In this document: positions 11,932 to 24,600 of the stretch, one piece after another
How the letters are laid out: the number at the start of each line of letters is the position of its first letter
Position numbering within the stretch: the first letter of the stretch is position 1
Source of the DNA: Sordaria brevicollis
Taxonomy: Eukaryota; Ascomycota; Sordariomycetes; Sordariales; Sordariaceae
Length of the DNA stretch: 64,000 nt
Assembly: GCA_033439795.1 (NCBI GenBank)
Contig: JAUTDP010000006.1
Location: 1,240,001-1,304,000, forward strand
Direction of reading: 5' to 3'
Notes under the pieces: model-generated
What the model saw: the letters and a program-made list of their open reading frames with translations, nothing else
Database searches by the model: none
What the model was told of the DNA's origin: nothing
Program-made: the position numbers and the translations under genes

Positions 11932-13737
11932 ATGAGGCTATCCGGCTCTCTCACCGTCCTCCTCGCCGGATTAACTTCACTCGTAGCTGCTGTTCCTTTT
12001 GTTGGACCATCGGAACAGCCATCAGAGCAGGGTGGATACTGCGATAATGGTCCCAAGTCTCGAAAGTGCTGGGGCAACTACAACATCGATACCGATGTCA
12101 CCTATGAGTGGCCCAATACTGGAGTGACTCGTTATGTAAGTTCGATTACCAAAGGGTTCAAAGGTACTTACTCGAGAAACGAAGCTGATACAAGCCAACT
12201 ATAGTATAACTTTGATATACGATACACCACTCTCGCTCCGGATGGGGTTGAGAAGCGGTTGATCACCGTCAACGGCCAGTATCCTGGGCCCCTTCTCGAA
12301 GCCAACTGGGGCGACGACGTCGAGGTGAAAGTGTGCAACCACCTGCCAGACAACGGAACGAACATCCACTGGCACGGCATCCGCCAGTTCCACACCAACT
12401 ACGCCGACGGCACCACCTCTCAGTCTGAGTGTCCCATCGCTCCCGGAGACTGCCACACCTACAAGTGGAAGGCGACCCAGCACGGGTCCGGCTGGTACCA
12501 CTCTCACTATTCCATGCAGTATAGCGAAGGGTTGCTGGGACCCATCGTCATCCACGGCCCCACCACGGCCGACTGGGACATTGATCTGGGACCCGTTCTT
12601 ATGACCGACTACTACCACGACTCCGTGTTCGACATTGCCCAGCGTCCGCTGGTCAAGTCTCTCGGCATTCCGCCTATCGCCGTCAACGGCCTCATCAACG
12701 GCAAGAACAACTATAAGAAGGGCGGTCAGCGCGAAGAGTTCAAGTTCACCAAGGGGAAGAAACACCTCCTGCGTCTCGCCAATGTCGGGTCCGAAGTGAC
12801 ATTCCGCTTCTCGGTCGACAAGCACAAGATGACCGTCGTCGCCGCCGACTTTGTGCCCCTCAAGCCCTGGGAGACCAAAACCCTGCTCATCACCGTCGGC
12901 CAGCGGTACGACGTCATCATCGAAGCCGACCAGGAGGAGGCCGACTACTGGGTGCGCGCGGTGCCCATGCTAAGCTGCTTCGCCTTCAACATCATGGACC
13001 ACGACATCCGGGCCATCGCACGCTACGACGCCTCCTCGACCGCCGAGCCCCAGTGGCCGCAGAGCTCGCAGTGGCCGCAGCTGGACGTCTGCAAGGACGA
13101 GGACATGGACAACATCGTTCCCTGGATCGCACACGACGTCGGTCCGTCGGCCATCACCAAGAACTTTGACGCCCGCCTGGTGCCGTGGAAAAACGACAGC
13201 TACGCGCTCCGCTGGGAAGTCGCCGAGCCCGCGCCCTACAAGCCGCTAAAGGGCAACCCCGTCGTCAAGCAGATCCTCGACGCCTACCCCCAGCCGGCCA
13301 ACGTCACGCACGACTTGATCCCCATTGACTTGACCCATCTCGAGGGAACCAACTGGATCTACATCGTCATCGAGTCCTTTTTGCCGTTATCGCACCCCAT
13401 CCACCTGCACGGCCACGACAGCTACTTCCTCGCACGCGGCGGCGGCGTCTTTTTGGGGGATGGCCTCATCCAGCTGCGCACGGAAAATCCGATGAGGAGA
13501 GACACGGCCAACTTGCCGGCGAATGGGTACTTGGTGATGGCGTTCCAGACGGATAACCCGGGTTCGTGGCTGCTGCATTGCCACTTTGAGTGGCATCTGC
13601 ATGATGGGTTTGCGATGAGTATTATCGAGAGACAGCCGAAGGAGATTAAGGAGGTTTATCAGAAGAACGGGGCGGAGGCGGAGATGAGGAGGGTGTGTAA
13701 GAACTGGGAGGCGAGTGGGTTGGATAATAGGAATTGA
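11932..13737 (+). CDS. Secreted laccase / multicopper oxidase
   Basis: Extracellular blue copper oxidase that oxidises phenolics with reduction of O2 to water. Two exons (11932-12135, 12205-13737), intron with GTAAG donor; 578 aa. The N-terminus MRLSGSLTVLLAGLTSLVAA is a signal peptide. All four copper motifs are present: HWHG (L1), GWYHSHYSMQYSEG (L2), HPIHLHGHDSYFLARG (L3) and HCHFEWHLHDGF (L4). The residue ten after the T1 cysteine, the axial position, is Phe, whereas Leu is usual in ascomycete laccases. The C-terminus ends ASGLDNRN; ascomycete laccases often end in DSGL-type plugs, so this tail is near but not identical. ATG 11932 was chosen because it begins the signal peptide; an in-frame ATG at 11881 would add 17 non-hydrophobic residues. 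The nearest upstream neighbour is the MULE. Confidence 0.93.
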
Positions 13738-15025
13738 GCTGAGCCTGATGCCCCGGGGATATCGGGATGATGGGCAAGTGATCTGGGCTCGTTTGGTAAT
13801 TTTTTCATGGATACTTATTGCGAAATGTTTTCTTCGTTCAGTTGGGTTTATGCCCAAAGGCGAAAAAGTGGTGATCTTTGATGCTTGAACGAATTGAACC
13901 AGGATGGATGGGACGTTGGTTGGCGACGAGGCGTTGTCGCGTGCGCTCCTTCCTTTTGGTGGCATGCGACAGGCTGTTGCCTGCCAAGACCGAATCAGTC
14001 CAGGCTGTGCCTTAACATGCCATAAGACTTCAGTCGCTCCGAGATCACTCGGCGATTTCCCAGCGAGGAAGCATTAATTGGTTCACAAACCATGCGAAGA
14101 CATTTTGAAACAGCCTATTGATTGACTTTAGTTCTCGTCGTCTTAAATTCTGCTCTGCAAGGGCTTGCAATGGCGGAGTGATAATAACCCTAACCCCCAT
14201 ATCAGAAAAGTGATTCGATGATGCCTCGAGTGAAATGCCGTCGGTTTGGGGCTCAATTACTCCGGCTGCGGCACAATCATGGTGAAGGACATAGCAAAAT
14301 TTCTAAACAACGTTTTCGTCTATTGCCTTGCTTCGGAAATTTCTATTCATTTCGCCGAGAATCAATTGCTGTTTCTATGAGCAATGCCAACATTTGACTA
14401 AGGGTCTTGGGTGGGTATGTGGACATGGCACAGTGTGCCGGTGAAGGCATCATCAGATGCTGATAGACTGATCTTGAGCTCGATTCTTTTTCGATAAGCA
14501 TTCAGAGTTGCATGTGTCTATATATTACTTTGGCTTATCTGATGATCTAAGTTTGATGCATTTTGAACGGGAAAAGGGGTTAAGAACAAGGGATAAACAC
14601 ATCACCAAGTCACAGTATACAAATGAAATAAACACACACAACGAACATACACACATAACGCACAACACACAACGCAAAGAACGAACAAAACGTATGTACG
14701 TATAACACGTAATCTCCTCATTATTCATTATTCGTAACTCATTAAAGTCGTGAGAATCGTAATCCAACGGGGGTATTCCTAAAACCAAAAATAACAAACA
14801 GAACGCTGCCCTCCTAAAGCCTAGCCTAATTACTATCATGTTGCGCTTTATTCCGCAGTACCTTTGTGGTATTTCCAATCCCAAAATCGATAAAAAGAGG
14901 AAAAGAGTCATTACAAAACCAAACCTGGCCTATCATCTGTTCTCATGAGACAGAAGAAGCCTTTGTCTATGCAAAAAGCAAAACCGACCGCATTACTCCG
15001 TGCCTTTATGAGTGTGAGTGCAAGC
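13738..15025. other. Intergenic, laccase 3' to permease 3'
   Basis: Convergent 3' flanks. There are no domain-bearing ORFs and no RNA gene that I can recognise. An A/C-rich stretch lies at 14630-14700. Confidence 0.6.
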
Positions 15026-16990
15026 TTAGACGATCTTGCTGTCATCGGCGCCCAGCTTGTAGGGCTTTCCGACCATGGGATCCACGAAAATTCCATGGCC
15101 GCTTCCTGTCGCGCTGTCGCTGTCGTACGCAACTCTGAGATCCTCAATCTCGTCGCCAACCTCCATCCACTTCTCGCTGACGGCCGGGACAGGGAAGAAG
15201 TGGCAAAGGAGCCAGTATACGGCGCCCGCGACAAGGAATCCGGCAAAGAAGTTGACGTTGTAGATGTATGTCGCACCAATCGGAACCTCTCTTCCAACCG
15301 CTCCAGCAAAACCAACCACGTTGATCAGGATGCCGGCAATGTAGGCGGCATACGCGCGCCAGTGGATACCCCAGGTGAAGTAGTAAGGTCCAGTCTTCCG
15401 TCCATCGTACAGTTCCTTGACTTCGAGATAACCCTTTCGGACAGTGTAGTAGTCGAAGATCATGACGCCGGCGATCGAAGAGAGGAAGACGCTGTAGGCC
15501 GAGAGGTAGGTGGTGAACTGGTTGTTGTCGGTCAGAAGGGTCCAGGGGTTCATAGCCAGACCCACGGCCGCGCAAATGTAGCCACCGCGACGGATGTTGA
15601 TGTAGCGAGGCAACAAAGCAGTCAGATCAGCACCAGCGGAGACCGAGTTGGCGGCAATGTTGGTACCGAGCTGGGCCAGCGAGAAGGCCAAAGAGATAAC
15701 GAAGACGCCGAAGCGCTCGGCCGAGTTGCCATCATCCAGGAACTTTTCGAGCAGATCAAGTGGATCCCAAACAGCTTCGCCGTAGATCGAGAACGAGCAG
15801 GACGAGACCAGGATACCGATGAGGGAGGTGACGGCGAAGCCCATGGGAATGGTGAAGAGCTGGGACCACAACGCATCCTTGGGCTTCTTGGCGAAACGAG
15901 AAAAGTCGGGATCGTTGACGATGAGAGTGGCGAAGTTGGCAATCGAGCTCATGATGCCCTTGACGAACTCCCAGGCAAGTTCGCTACCCTGCTTGGAAGA
16001 TGGCTGGCGGATGATGGGGCCAATGTCGCCGGCACGGACAATGGCCCAGATCATGAAAGCAATGGCGGCCGAGGGAACGAAGTAGGCCTTGACGGTGAAC
16101 AGGTGGCGGATCTTGTGAACAGGGAACCAGATGGCGGGCAACGAGCACAGCCAGAAGATGAAGAAAGAGACAAAGTCGGCTGTCGTGGTACCCGAGTTTT
16201 CGGGAAAGGTATTGTGAATTGTGTTACGGTCCTGAAGGTAAATAGTTAGAATATGCGTCAACTCATGAGAATGAGATGAGAATGACTTACCCAGGACTTC
16301 CAGATGGATCGGATCATGAGGTAGACGCAGTGACCTCCGATATAGGCCTGGACACCATACCAAATGCAAGCTATTTCCAAACCAGTCAGCATTGGCCAAT
16401 CTTTAAGTGAGACAACGCATCATCTCTGAATGAACATGAGATGAGCGGAGAGGAGTGAGAGGCACGTACCCATCGCAGCTCTGTTGAGCACAGGCCACAA
16501 GCTACCCCAGATGCCAAAGGAAGATCTGCTGGCGACGGGGAAACCAATGTGATAAGTAGCACCGATGCGACCGGTCATGCAGATGAAACAGCCCGAGATG
16601 GCATAACCGATCCAAACACACAGCCATGACTGCCACCATGACAGACCATTCACCATCATGGACGACGAAATCATCCAGGTGTTGATGTTGAACGAGTCAG
16701 CAATCCAAAAGCCGACAAAGTTCCAAGCACCCCATGTTCGACGCTCAGGCTCCACGGGCTTAAGATCGTGGTTCGTCAACTGTTGCAAGGAAAACGGCAA
16801 GTGTCAGTCTCGGGCTGTGGTAATTCCAACGTATGCGATGACATTGAGTGAGGAGAGGAGGATCTGTGAAGTCAATCTCAGGGCAAGAGGCAAGGTTTCG
16901 CACCATCAACTGGGCCGTGGTGAGCCCTGGCTCGGCTTCGACGGCCAACCGGTCCGACCAGCGTCCTACGGCGCTGCGTTTCTCTGCCAT
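15026..16990 (-). CDS. NCS1-family uracil/allantoin-type permease
   Basis: Plasma-membrane proton symporter of the NCS1 (Fur/Dal) family, importing a pyrimidine or related nitrogen compound. Four exons on the minus strand: 16990-16904, 16779-16470, 16370-16291 and 16231-15026; 560 aa, normal for the family. Joining the exons gives [20 protein letters not shown], the family's N-terminal signature, then [20 protein letters not shown] (TM1-2) and [15 protein letters not shown]. About twelve hydrophobic segments follow, with [20 protein letters not shown] near TM8-9 and [12 protein letters not shown] after it. A GTGCGA donor ends exon 1 after a 29-codon N-terminus. Substrate choice among uracil, allantoin and uridine cannot be settled by eye; N. 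crassa uc-5 is one candidate orthologue. Confidence 0.9.
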
Positions 16991-19900
16991 CCTTTCCGTT
17001 TCTGGTGATGATTGGTTGGTGAGAGGACTTTGAGCTGGTCAGGTAGAAGGTTGCGTGGTCGTCGAAGAGAGTCGAGGGAGCGGGGGGGCGGTGGTTCGGC
17101 GGTGGAAGCACGAGATTTTTCTTCTCTCGAAGCAACACACGAACTTCTTCTCTCTTTCTCTCTTTCCCCCTTTTTCTCGCGGGGCGTGGGCCTTTTTGGC
17201 AGTTTTTTTTTCTGCTGGAGGATCCGGTGGAGGCGGCCCGGCAACACGTGAATGCGGGGAACGGCAGTCGAGCAAAAAACCGAGCAACAGAGGGTTGGGC
17301 GACGACGTCGACCCTCGTCTTTTTCCGTCAAACGGAGGTCCGGGTGGAGCGAGGACCGATTGAGACTCGGTCGGACGATTGGTACCGATTGTAGCCTTCT
17401 CGTGTAAGCCGACAAGGCAGGGGCTTTCACTTGGCTTTTCTCTTCAAGGGGGCCTGGACAGCGGTATTGACTCGACGAATAACCGGAGTGGGGCACGGAA
17501 CAATGCCGGATTTGATCAGAAAAAATGGAAAGAGGGATGGAGCAGGTTGAGTTATAAGCTCCACGGAGTCTCTTTTTTGTTGGAGGCTGGTGTTCGACAG
17601 GTGGAAGAGGTGGCAATCCTGCACTCGGGGATTGACAGACGAGAAGGAGATGGATATGAAGAAGCCGAGGGGGGCAACAGCTTGATTTTATCTGCGTCGA
17701 GGAAGTTCGCTGCAATGGTCTGCATTGCTATGATGGTTGTCAGGTACCACTGGCATACCGACATGATATCAGGCCAATTGGACCAATCAATGCAACACTA
17801 TCTCGCAGAGATAGACGTTCCCTGCCTGCATATTGAAGGCTGCAAGCAAAAGGCATGCCATGTGCGGCGAACTGCCTGCGCTTTCTTTGTTCTAGTTCCC
17901 AGTTGGGGTAAAACCGTGCTGGAAAAAAGAGCAGCGAGCTGAGAGCAGTGTGGGAGACGGGAGAATCTCCGTGCCGTCAAAGTGTATTTCCAATACAGAG
18001 TGGATTGTTCCCAACACCAGACACCTTGATGGTGTCGAAGTGGAATGGAAGCTGAGTCGAGCCCCCACGCGGCGCCACGCTAACTTGACTAGGGTGTCCT
18101 GGAGAAGAGGGAAAAAACGAGGTCCATCTTCACCCAAAAGATCGGTGAACCACGGGCTTATGGGCCGAGAGAGGCGCGGCGAAAGGGCTCAAAGGGGGTT
18201 TGGAAGCCCTGTCCATTGTGGCAGAAAGCCAAGGGAAGTCTAGGAAGCAAGCCATGGGCAGTTTCGTACGCTGTGGTCTTTGTGATTGAGGTGGGTGTTC
18301 GAGGCGAAAAAGTGGTGTTGCAAATGATATCAGAAGCAATGAAGATCATTGAAGATTTCGGATTGAACCCGGCCACGCGGGGCATCCAACGGACAGAGAG
18401 GTGCGACGGTAGCGTCAGTCAGTCCAATCGAGAAAAGAAGCATGTTGTTGGCACGGGAGGGAGAACACAAGCGGGTGGGATTTCGGTTCAACAGTCCAGG
18501 AGCTTTTTTGAGAAAGAGGAAAATTGTCGTTGGTGACGAGCGTGGCTCACTTGTTTCCTGGCCAGATCAAGCTTAGACCGGACCCAGCTTCCCTCAATCC
18601 GCTCTTGCTGATTCGCCAATCTGTTATCGGTTAGGGTTTCGACTTCCGGCAAAGAAAGAAGCATTTTTTTCGGTCTCGTCCCGTTCCAATTGTGGAGTCC
18701 AATTTGAGCCCCTCTGTCGGGCTTGGCTGGCACTTGGCAAAAAATGGCTGGCCTCCTTGGCAGCACTCATGCAGGGCTCAGAGTCTGGGCTGTCGGCTTG
18801 GATGCATATCTTTGGCTGTGCACTGCATAGGCTACCCGTGTTAGGCCTAGTGTCCGCAAAAGGGCGAAGAGATAAGCAAATAAGCTATCAACACTATCTT
18901 GCGGCTATCTCACACTATCTTGCCCCGCACTCACTGGTCTGAACCTAAAAGAAATTACTCCATCCCATCGAGTCACCCTTGGAGTTTCCATTTGACAACC
19001 AGACAACTCCCACAATCATCCGGTATTTCCCATTGACCTGTCAAAGCAACTTGGCCGGTTAACGGTGACGGACATCACCAGTTTCTCGGGCCGGCCATGG
19101 CAAGGATCACGGATGTTAACGGGCCAATTTTGACTTTTCCTCCTTCCATCACATCTCGTCCATGCCATCTCGTCATTCATCTTCTAAACTGAACCGGGTA
19201 ACAAGTCTCCAGACTCGCCCTTCGTTTCTTACATCTGTGAACACCCCCTTTTTAAACTCCCCACGCGCCACGCACCGTCTCCGACACTACTGCATAGATA
19301 TGTAGTAGCATGCACAATGTACCCCGCCATCTTCTGGATTCAAGTTTCACCCCAGATCCCAACCGTCAAATCGTCGGTTAAACCAGAGTCTTTGGGGCGT
19401 CTATGTACATTGCACTACCGCGCGCGGCATGCGACACCGGAACCGAATGTGGGACACAGGCTTCAAGGAGTGATCTTTACATCTGGATCGGCACATGCTT
19501 TCTGAATGTTGTAGAGCTCACTCGCACTCATTCGAATTCAGTAATTCTGAAGACCTCGACCATCGACCCTAAACTGATAAACTGTTCAGTTTCCTTGTAG
19601 CTGTCCGTCCTCGAGCCATCATGGGATTTCGACTTACCACATCCCACGGGTATAATTTGAGTCTTTTGTCCCGGTTTGGGGTTTTTACCACCATCAAGTT
19701 TCCGTACCGGTTGACCGGAGAGAGATCTCACTGTACGCTGCAACCACTGCGCAAAGTCACACCAATTACATGCCCCTCGTCCAACATTTATGCATAACAC
19801 AGCATCGTCACTTGGTGTGCCACTGGTGATATCAGAGGCCTTGAGAACCACCAATAAAGTCCCAACTGGCCGGGCTCTATTCACCATCTCGGACATCCCG

Positions 19901-20812
19901 AGTAGGGCCACGCATGGTGTTGTCCACGAGGCTGATGATGGCGTCTTAAAAGTGAGGTTAGAGGTCGTTATAATCCAGCTGACGGGATCAATTCGAGACA
20001 CCCGGGTTGAAAGCATTCAAAAAGTGCGGGGGCTTCACCAGAGTCCTCCGATAACCACTGGGCAAGGCTCGAGGGTTACAGTTTACAGATTAAGTGACGT
20101 ATTCGAACTATGCTCGACACAAACTTCGAAGCAGCCGGTATCGAGCTCACAGAAACCGAGTGTCGACGTGGTCTTGTTTCTCCGTTAACGGCACGCCGAG
20201 AAAGCCCGTTCAACCGGTTGAACATTTACCCTATGCTCTCGATGCCGAGCAAGAGATAACAACCATGATGCTCCGGTCTATCAACCGGAGACATAATTTT
20301 GGACATGGCGATCTCGCAGCCTCATGGCCGGTTAGTCGGCCTAGTTAGAAGTTTTGACTCTGATAAGACGTTGGCACTTGATGAGGGAGACGCCCTTGAA
20401 ACCTCAAGACAACGATGGGTTGATTACCGTACCTATCGATGGAAACCCGGCCGCATCGATCCTTCCAATTGTGAAACTTTCAAGCATGAATCGGTACGTA
20501 ACTGTGTTAAAATTCCTCCGCCTCTCTTTCCCTTATTCATTCAATGTTCCTGCGTTTAGTCCGAGGTGGGAGCGGACTGGATGGGAGCGACAAAGGGAAA
20601 ATTTCCGTCTCGCTCGTTCTTTCCTTTCTCCTCTGTATTGTTTCACATGGCTCCTGCTGTTTTACTCTGACTTCACCGCAATGAACAGAGAGTGATTCTG
20701 CAATTTTCAAAAGTGTGAAATCTCATCTGTGTCAATTCAATTGTGGTCAAACCAACACCCAAATCTCATCTCACAATACTAATCTTTCGTGAGCCGAATT
20801 CCCCCCCCGATA
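16991..20812. other. 3.8-kb gene-free region upstream of the permease
   Basis: This is the longest interval between genes in the euchromatic part. The ORFs (up to 187 codons) overlap in several frames and lack domains and splice logic. Notable contents are a pyrimidine-rich tract at 17143-17178 (purine-rich on the permease strand, about 150-190 bp from its ATG), repeated CCGGTT words at 19.7-20.4 kb and a perfect 16-bp palindrome at 20208-20223. A long 5' leader, a regulatory region or an unannotated non-coding RNA is possible. Confidence 0.5.
20208..20223. repeat. Perfect 16-bp palindrome
   Basis: GTTCAACCGGTTGAAC reads the same on both strands. It lies among several other CCGGTT/AACCGG words in a gene-free region and could be a dimeric regulator site. 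No binding protein can be named from the sequence. Confidence 0.6.
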
Positions 20813-23154
20813 TCACGACGACCCAAATGTCCCCTCACTGGGCTTTTCCGATACATCAATCGTGCCATCCTCATCTACACCAACCACAAACGCACACCTC
20901 CCCTGATCTTCACGAATCTCTTCCCTGTTCGCCAGGTATTCGTTCACAATCGGCACCTTCACATCACGGTCCACTGTGTTTGTGATGCTGCGTGCCCCCA
21001 GCTCCGGAACGTACCCCTGAGCAGCCAAGGCTTTGCAGACTGAATATCCACGCCGGACTTGGAGGTCGAGGTCCCCAACCATGTGAGCCTTGCTCACCAC
21101 ATCGCTAACCGTTACTGGCCTAATCACATCGCGGCCGAAGTCGGCTACAATTCGGTCGGCCACTGCAGCTTGTTCCGAGGGCGAGAATGTGAGGAATGGA
21201 ACGAAGTCTGATATACGACCGGACAGTGGTGCCTTGATTCCATGATTTGTCAGTGTCCAAGATTTCACTACTTATACTCAGCGCTATTAGGAAACGAAAA
21301 TGGCATGCTTACACCAAACTTTGTAACACTCTCTTTTTGGATTGATCTTGACAGCTGTTGCACGAGCTTTTGACCTTCGCGCCCCGGTTCATCCGAGAAA
21401 AGGACCTTTTCATGCTTGTTACAGAAAGCATGGATCGTCTCATCGAAAGCATTCGTTGCCATAATCCATATCGTTTTCGTGCAGTCAACCGGCGTCAACA
21501 GCTCCTTTCTGAGATCCAAACAGATTCCTTTAGTGGAGGAAATCAAGTCAGCAAAAAGACACTGTGGAAGATTAGGCAGTGAGCGCTTACCTTCTTGGAA
21601 CGGAAGAAGCAGCGTGTTTCGAACGTCCTGATCCATCTTCTCGAACTCGTCCATAAAGACTATGCTGCATCTGCCGCTATGCTCCGCGAGGAAGTTGTTC
21701 AACTTGGACCCGTCTGCGTAGCCAACGTACGGCTTGACCGGCCCCCAGAGGTCAAATGCAGAATGCATCTTCGTGCAATCGACGGTGAGCAAATCCAAAG
21801 ATATGAGACTACCAAGCTGACGTGCCAGTTCAGTTTTACCATGACCACTTGGTCCAGCGAACAAGAGTATCATGGGCTTTTGTGTCTTGAGGGCGAGATA
21901 ACTAAGCAGTCGATAAGGGTCAGTGAAAACACAGTCAAGGCTGTTGTCAGATATAACCATCACAGGCGGAAGGACCGTATGTGCTCACCAAAGCAATCTG
22001 TCGACGACATAAGTGAGAGCAGCAGTTTGCCCAATGATGAAGTAGTGGACGCCTAATAAGGCTTCGGCCTTGTGTAGTTTGGCCACTTGTCTCTTCGCAC
22101 CTGAGAATCGGTTCAATCCAGCAGCACGGTGAAGAAGGTACCGCTGCTCGAAGCGAAAGTTGAGTGTGGCCGTAATACGCCTCCGAGTTTTGGGGGTACA
22201 CCACTTCTTGTTCTCTTCAATCAAGTCCCCAAGTTCGTCGATCGGAGGACCATCGTCAGGAAGGTCTCGCTCCAAATGTGAGAGAAAAGCCCTTGGAATG
22301 CTTGCCACAGAAGCTCCCAAGCCGAGAAGCGTTCGGAGAATTTCCGTTGTGTCGGTTTCGTACGAAGTTCCCAGGGCAATGACGTACGCAATCAGTGGGA
22401 TTGGTTTTGACAAACCATAAGTGATGTTCACATCACCGCCATACTCTGACCACATCCTCACCAGCTCAACGTTGAGCGTCTCGACGACATAGAAAAATCC
22501 AGGGATTCCCAGGATTAGACCATTCAATTCCTCGCGGAGCTTTTCGGGCTTCATATGCTCCCGGTAGCGGGTGAGACGGCTGCGGATGTCTTCGCAGCTC
22601 TGACCGGCCTGTATGCCCCCCACAAGCTTTTCGAGGTCAAATTCGTCGTCACCTCCTGAACCGAGTTTGCTGGATAAAGTGTTGGGAGTATTTATTCCCG
22701 AATCGCTTCCGTTATCGGAGCCAGCGTCGTCGCCCAAATTGTCCGCATTACCGTCGAGGATTCTGGGCAAAGTGAAGTCCCACTCGTCATCATCGTTATT
22801 GTTATTGCTGCCTCGAGGCAAGTACGATGTATCACAACCAAACTTTTGATGATCAGTTCATGTTAGATTGTTAAACTGAAAGTTCTAGATTGTGGATAGG
22901 CTGAACTTACACCGAGATCTATAGCTCTGTCGACGTTGCCACGAGCTCTCTGCACAGGCCCAAATCACTTTAGTTAGGATTCCCGGGGACACAAGTATGG
23001 ACACGGCGCGATTTTTGCTTACCCACAAGAGCTTCTTTGCTTCTTTCGGACTGCATCCGACCTCATTCATAACACGACGGAGAGAGGACTTGGACTTGCT
23101 GTTGTTGGCCGCCTCTCCCTCCTGTGCTTGACGAGATGGTAGCTGCGACTCCAT
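20813..23154 (-). CDS. UBA-like / ankyrin-like / ClpB-type AAA+ ATPase
   Basis: Six exons on the minus strand: 23154-23023, 22949-22911, 22842-21989, 21940-21591, 21527-21313 and 21232-20813; 669 aa with frame kept at every junction. Residues about 12-57 (GCSPKEAKKLLWRARGNVDR, then AIDLG) look like a UBA helix bundle. An acidic, Asn-rich linker follows. Residues about 130-240 resemble degenerate ankyrin repeats (GGDVNITYG, LLGLGASV). From about residue 340 comes one AAA_2 domain like ClpB/Hsp104 D2, with Walker A GPSGHGKTELA, Walker B IVFMDEFEKM, sensor-1 IWIMATNAFDE, and the D2-small end APLSGRISDFVPFLTFSPSE. It is probably an ATP-driven remodeller recruited to ubiquitin or a protein partner. 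Substrate and compartment are unknown; no signal peptide or membrane segment is seen. The acceptor of exon 4 has a possible alternative. Confidence 0.85.
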
Positions 23155-24600
23155 AGAGTTAATTGTACTCGCGGGCCCGTCGAATTTGGGTACAATTGAC
23201 GAAGTGGGATTTTGAGCGAACTGTCTAGTCCTTCAGTTATGTCAACACATTGTCTGGTCGCCACCGTCTTGGAAAACGACGCTGACTTACATTCCTCAAA
23301 ACTTGACAACCCTGGTTCTGCTTTCAAGTCGGTTGTCAAAGTTTCATCAACAAACAAGGGACACTCGGAGTTGTTGAGGTGTCAAGATGTCCATACATCC
23401 GTTGCTGGCAAGGGGACTCTTTATTTCAACAATCGTCACCATAAATTCCCATTTTCCCGCAACCAAATATGCCTCGCCGTTTGCTTCCTGTCGGGCTTGT
23501 TGGCTGCCCGACGGCAAAGTCGCTGTAGGCCCCCATCGCCGGACCAATAACACCTCGCGCTTGGTGTTTTCTGAAGGAGCGCGCTGGGCCTCACGCAGGA
23601 GAACTATTTTCAATGAACAAAAACTGTTCGAACAACGCAGAGTGCATTTAAGAAAGGCATCTGGTTAGGGAAAGTGCTGGACGATATCTTGTCGAAGTGT
23701 TCCGGGGAGCTTCATGTTTATGTGAGAGGCCACATAGCAAATAAATCGAGGATCGTCAAAACTCAGGAATCGGGCGGTTAGGTCTAGGTCTGGGCCCGTC
23801 GAATATCGTTGGCGTAATTAGCTACGACCTATCGCATTTTGAAGTTGGACAAGTGTCGGCAATAGCTCATTACAAGATGCAATCACCCGGAGCCGGAGGC
23901 CGTGTCACTCAGCTGTCCTCGGTAGTCAATCGTGGACCGGTCCGCATTTGGTCAGTTGTGCAGACTGTTCCAATTCCGAGGAAAAGTGAAGAGTGATTGA
24001 TGCACGAGAGAAGTCAGGGACCTATCACATGCTCACTTAGAATCTGTAGTCGTCAAACAGGAGGGGCCGACAATTTTTCTAGAACTCCATGTCCAGACCA
24101 AGCCGATAAAAGCAACCTCGTATAACCTATCGTGCGACGGGTGCATCCAAGCGAATATATGTAACATAATGACAGCGACATTTCTCTTGGAGAGAATTAA
24201 TGATTGGCAGTTTGTGGTTTTGTTTTGATTTTGTTGTTGACCGTTGACCTGTCAGGACATTCAAACAGTGGAGTGGGATTTTCACATGTGCAGATATGCA
24301 CCCGTCGTAATGACGTCAAGAATTCCGCTTAGCTTCAGGGACCACTCTTAACTTACAGCGGAAAGAAAAGAAGCTCCTCCTCCACCGTTCATCCCATGGA
24401 TTGATCTTCTATCCCAAGTCAATTCCATCCCTTCTGTTCGCTTTTTAGAGCGATCAAATTCATCAACCCACAACTGACGAAGAGAACACCAGAATCAACA
24501 CAGTCCCTTTGATAGCTGTGTTACTAACACTGCATCAACCTCCATCACACCTCCCAGTCGCCGCATGTTTAGCAACGACAACATTTAAACCATCGTCAAA
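23155..24600. other. Divergent promoter region, ATPase / monooxygenase
   Basis: The two neighbouring genes start at either end and diverge. No domain-bearing ORF, RNA gene or clear TATA box was recognised. Confidence 0.6.

Noticed and set aside
12199..12825. 208-codon ORF antisense to laccase
   Set aside because: It is a shadow of the laccase exon; no independent motif.
14945..16249. 434-codon plus-strand ORF opposite the permease
   Set aside because: Hydrophilic Glu/Asp/Gly-rich mirror of a membrane protein's codons; the minus strand carries the NCS1 signatures and splice sites.
17379..17942. 187-codon plus-strand ORF
   Set aside because: No motif, and overlapped by ORFs in several frames on the other strand. 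I could not support it as a gene.
19528..20016. 162-codon minus-strand ORF
   Set aside because: Slightly protein-like but no family signature, no splice sites or promoter, and a 132-codon ORF overlaps on the other strand.
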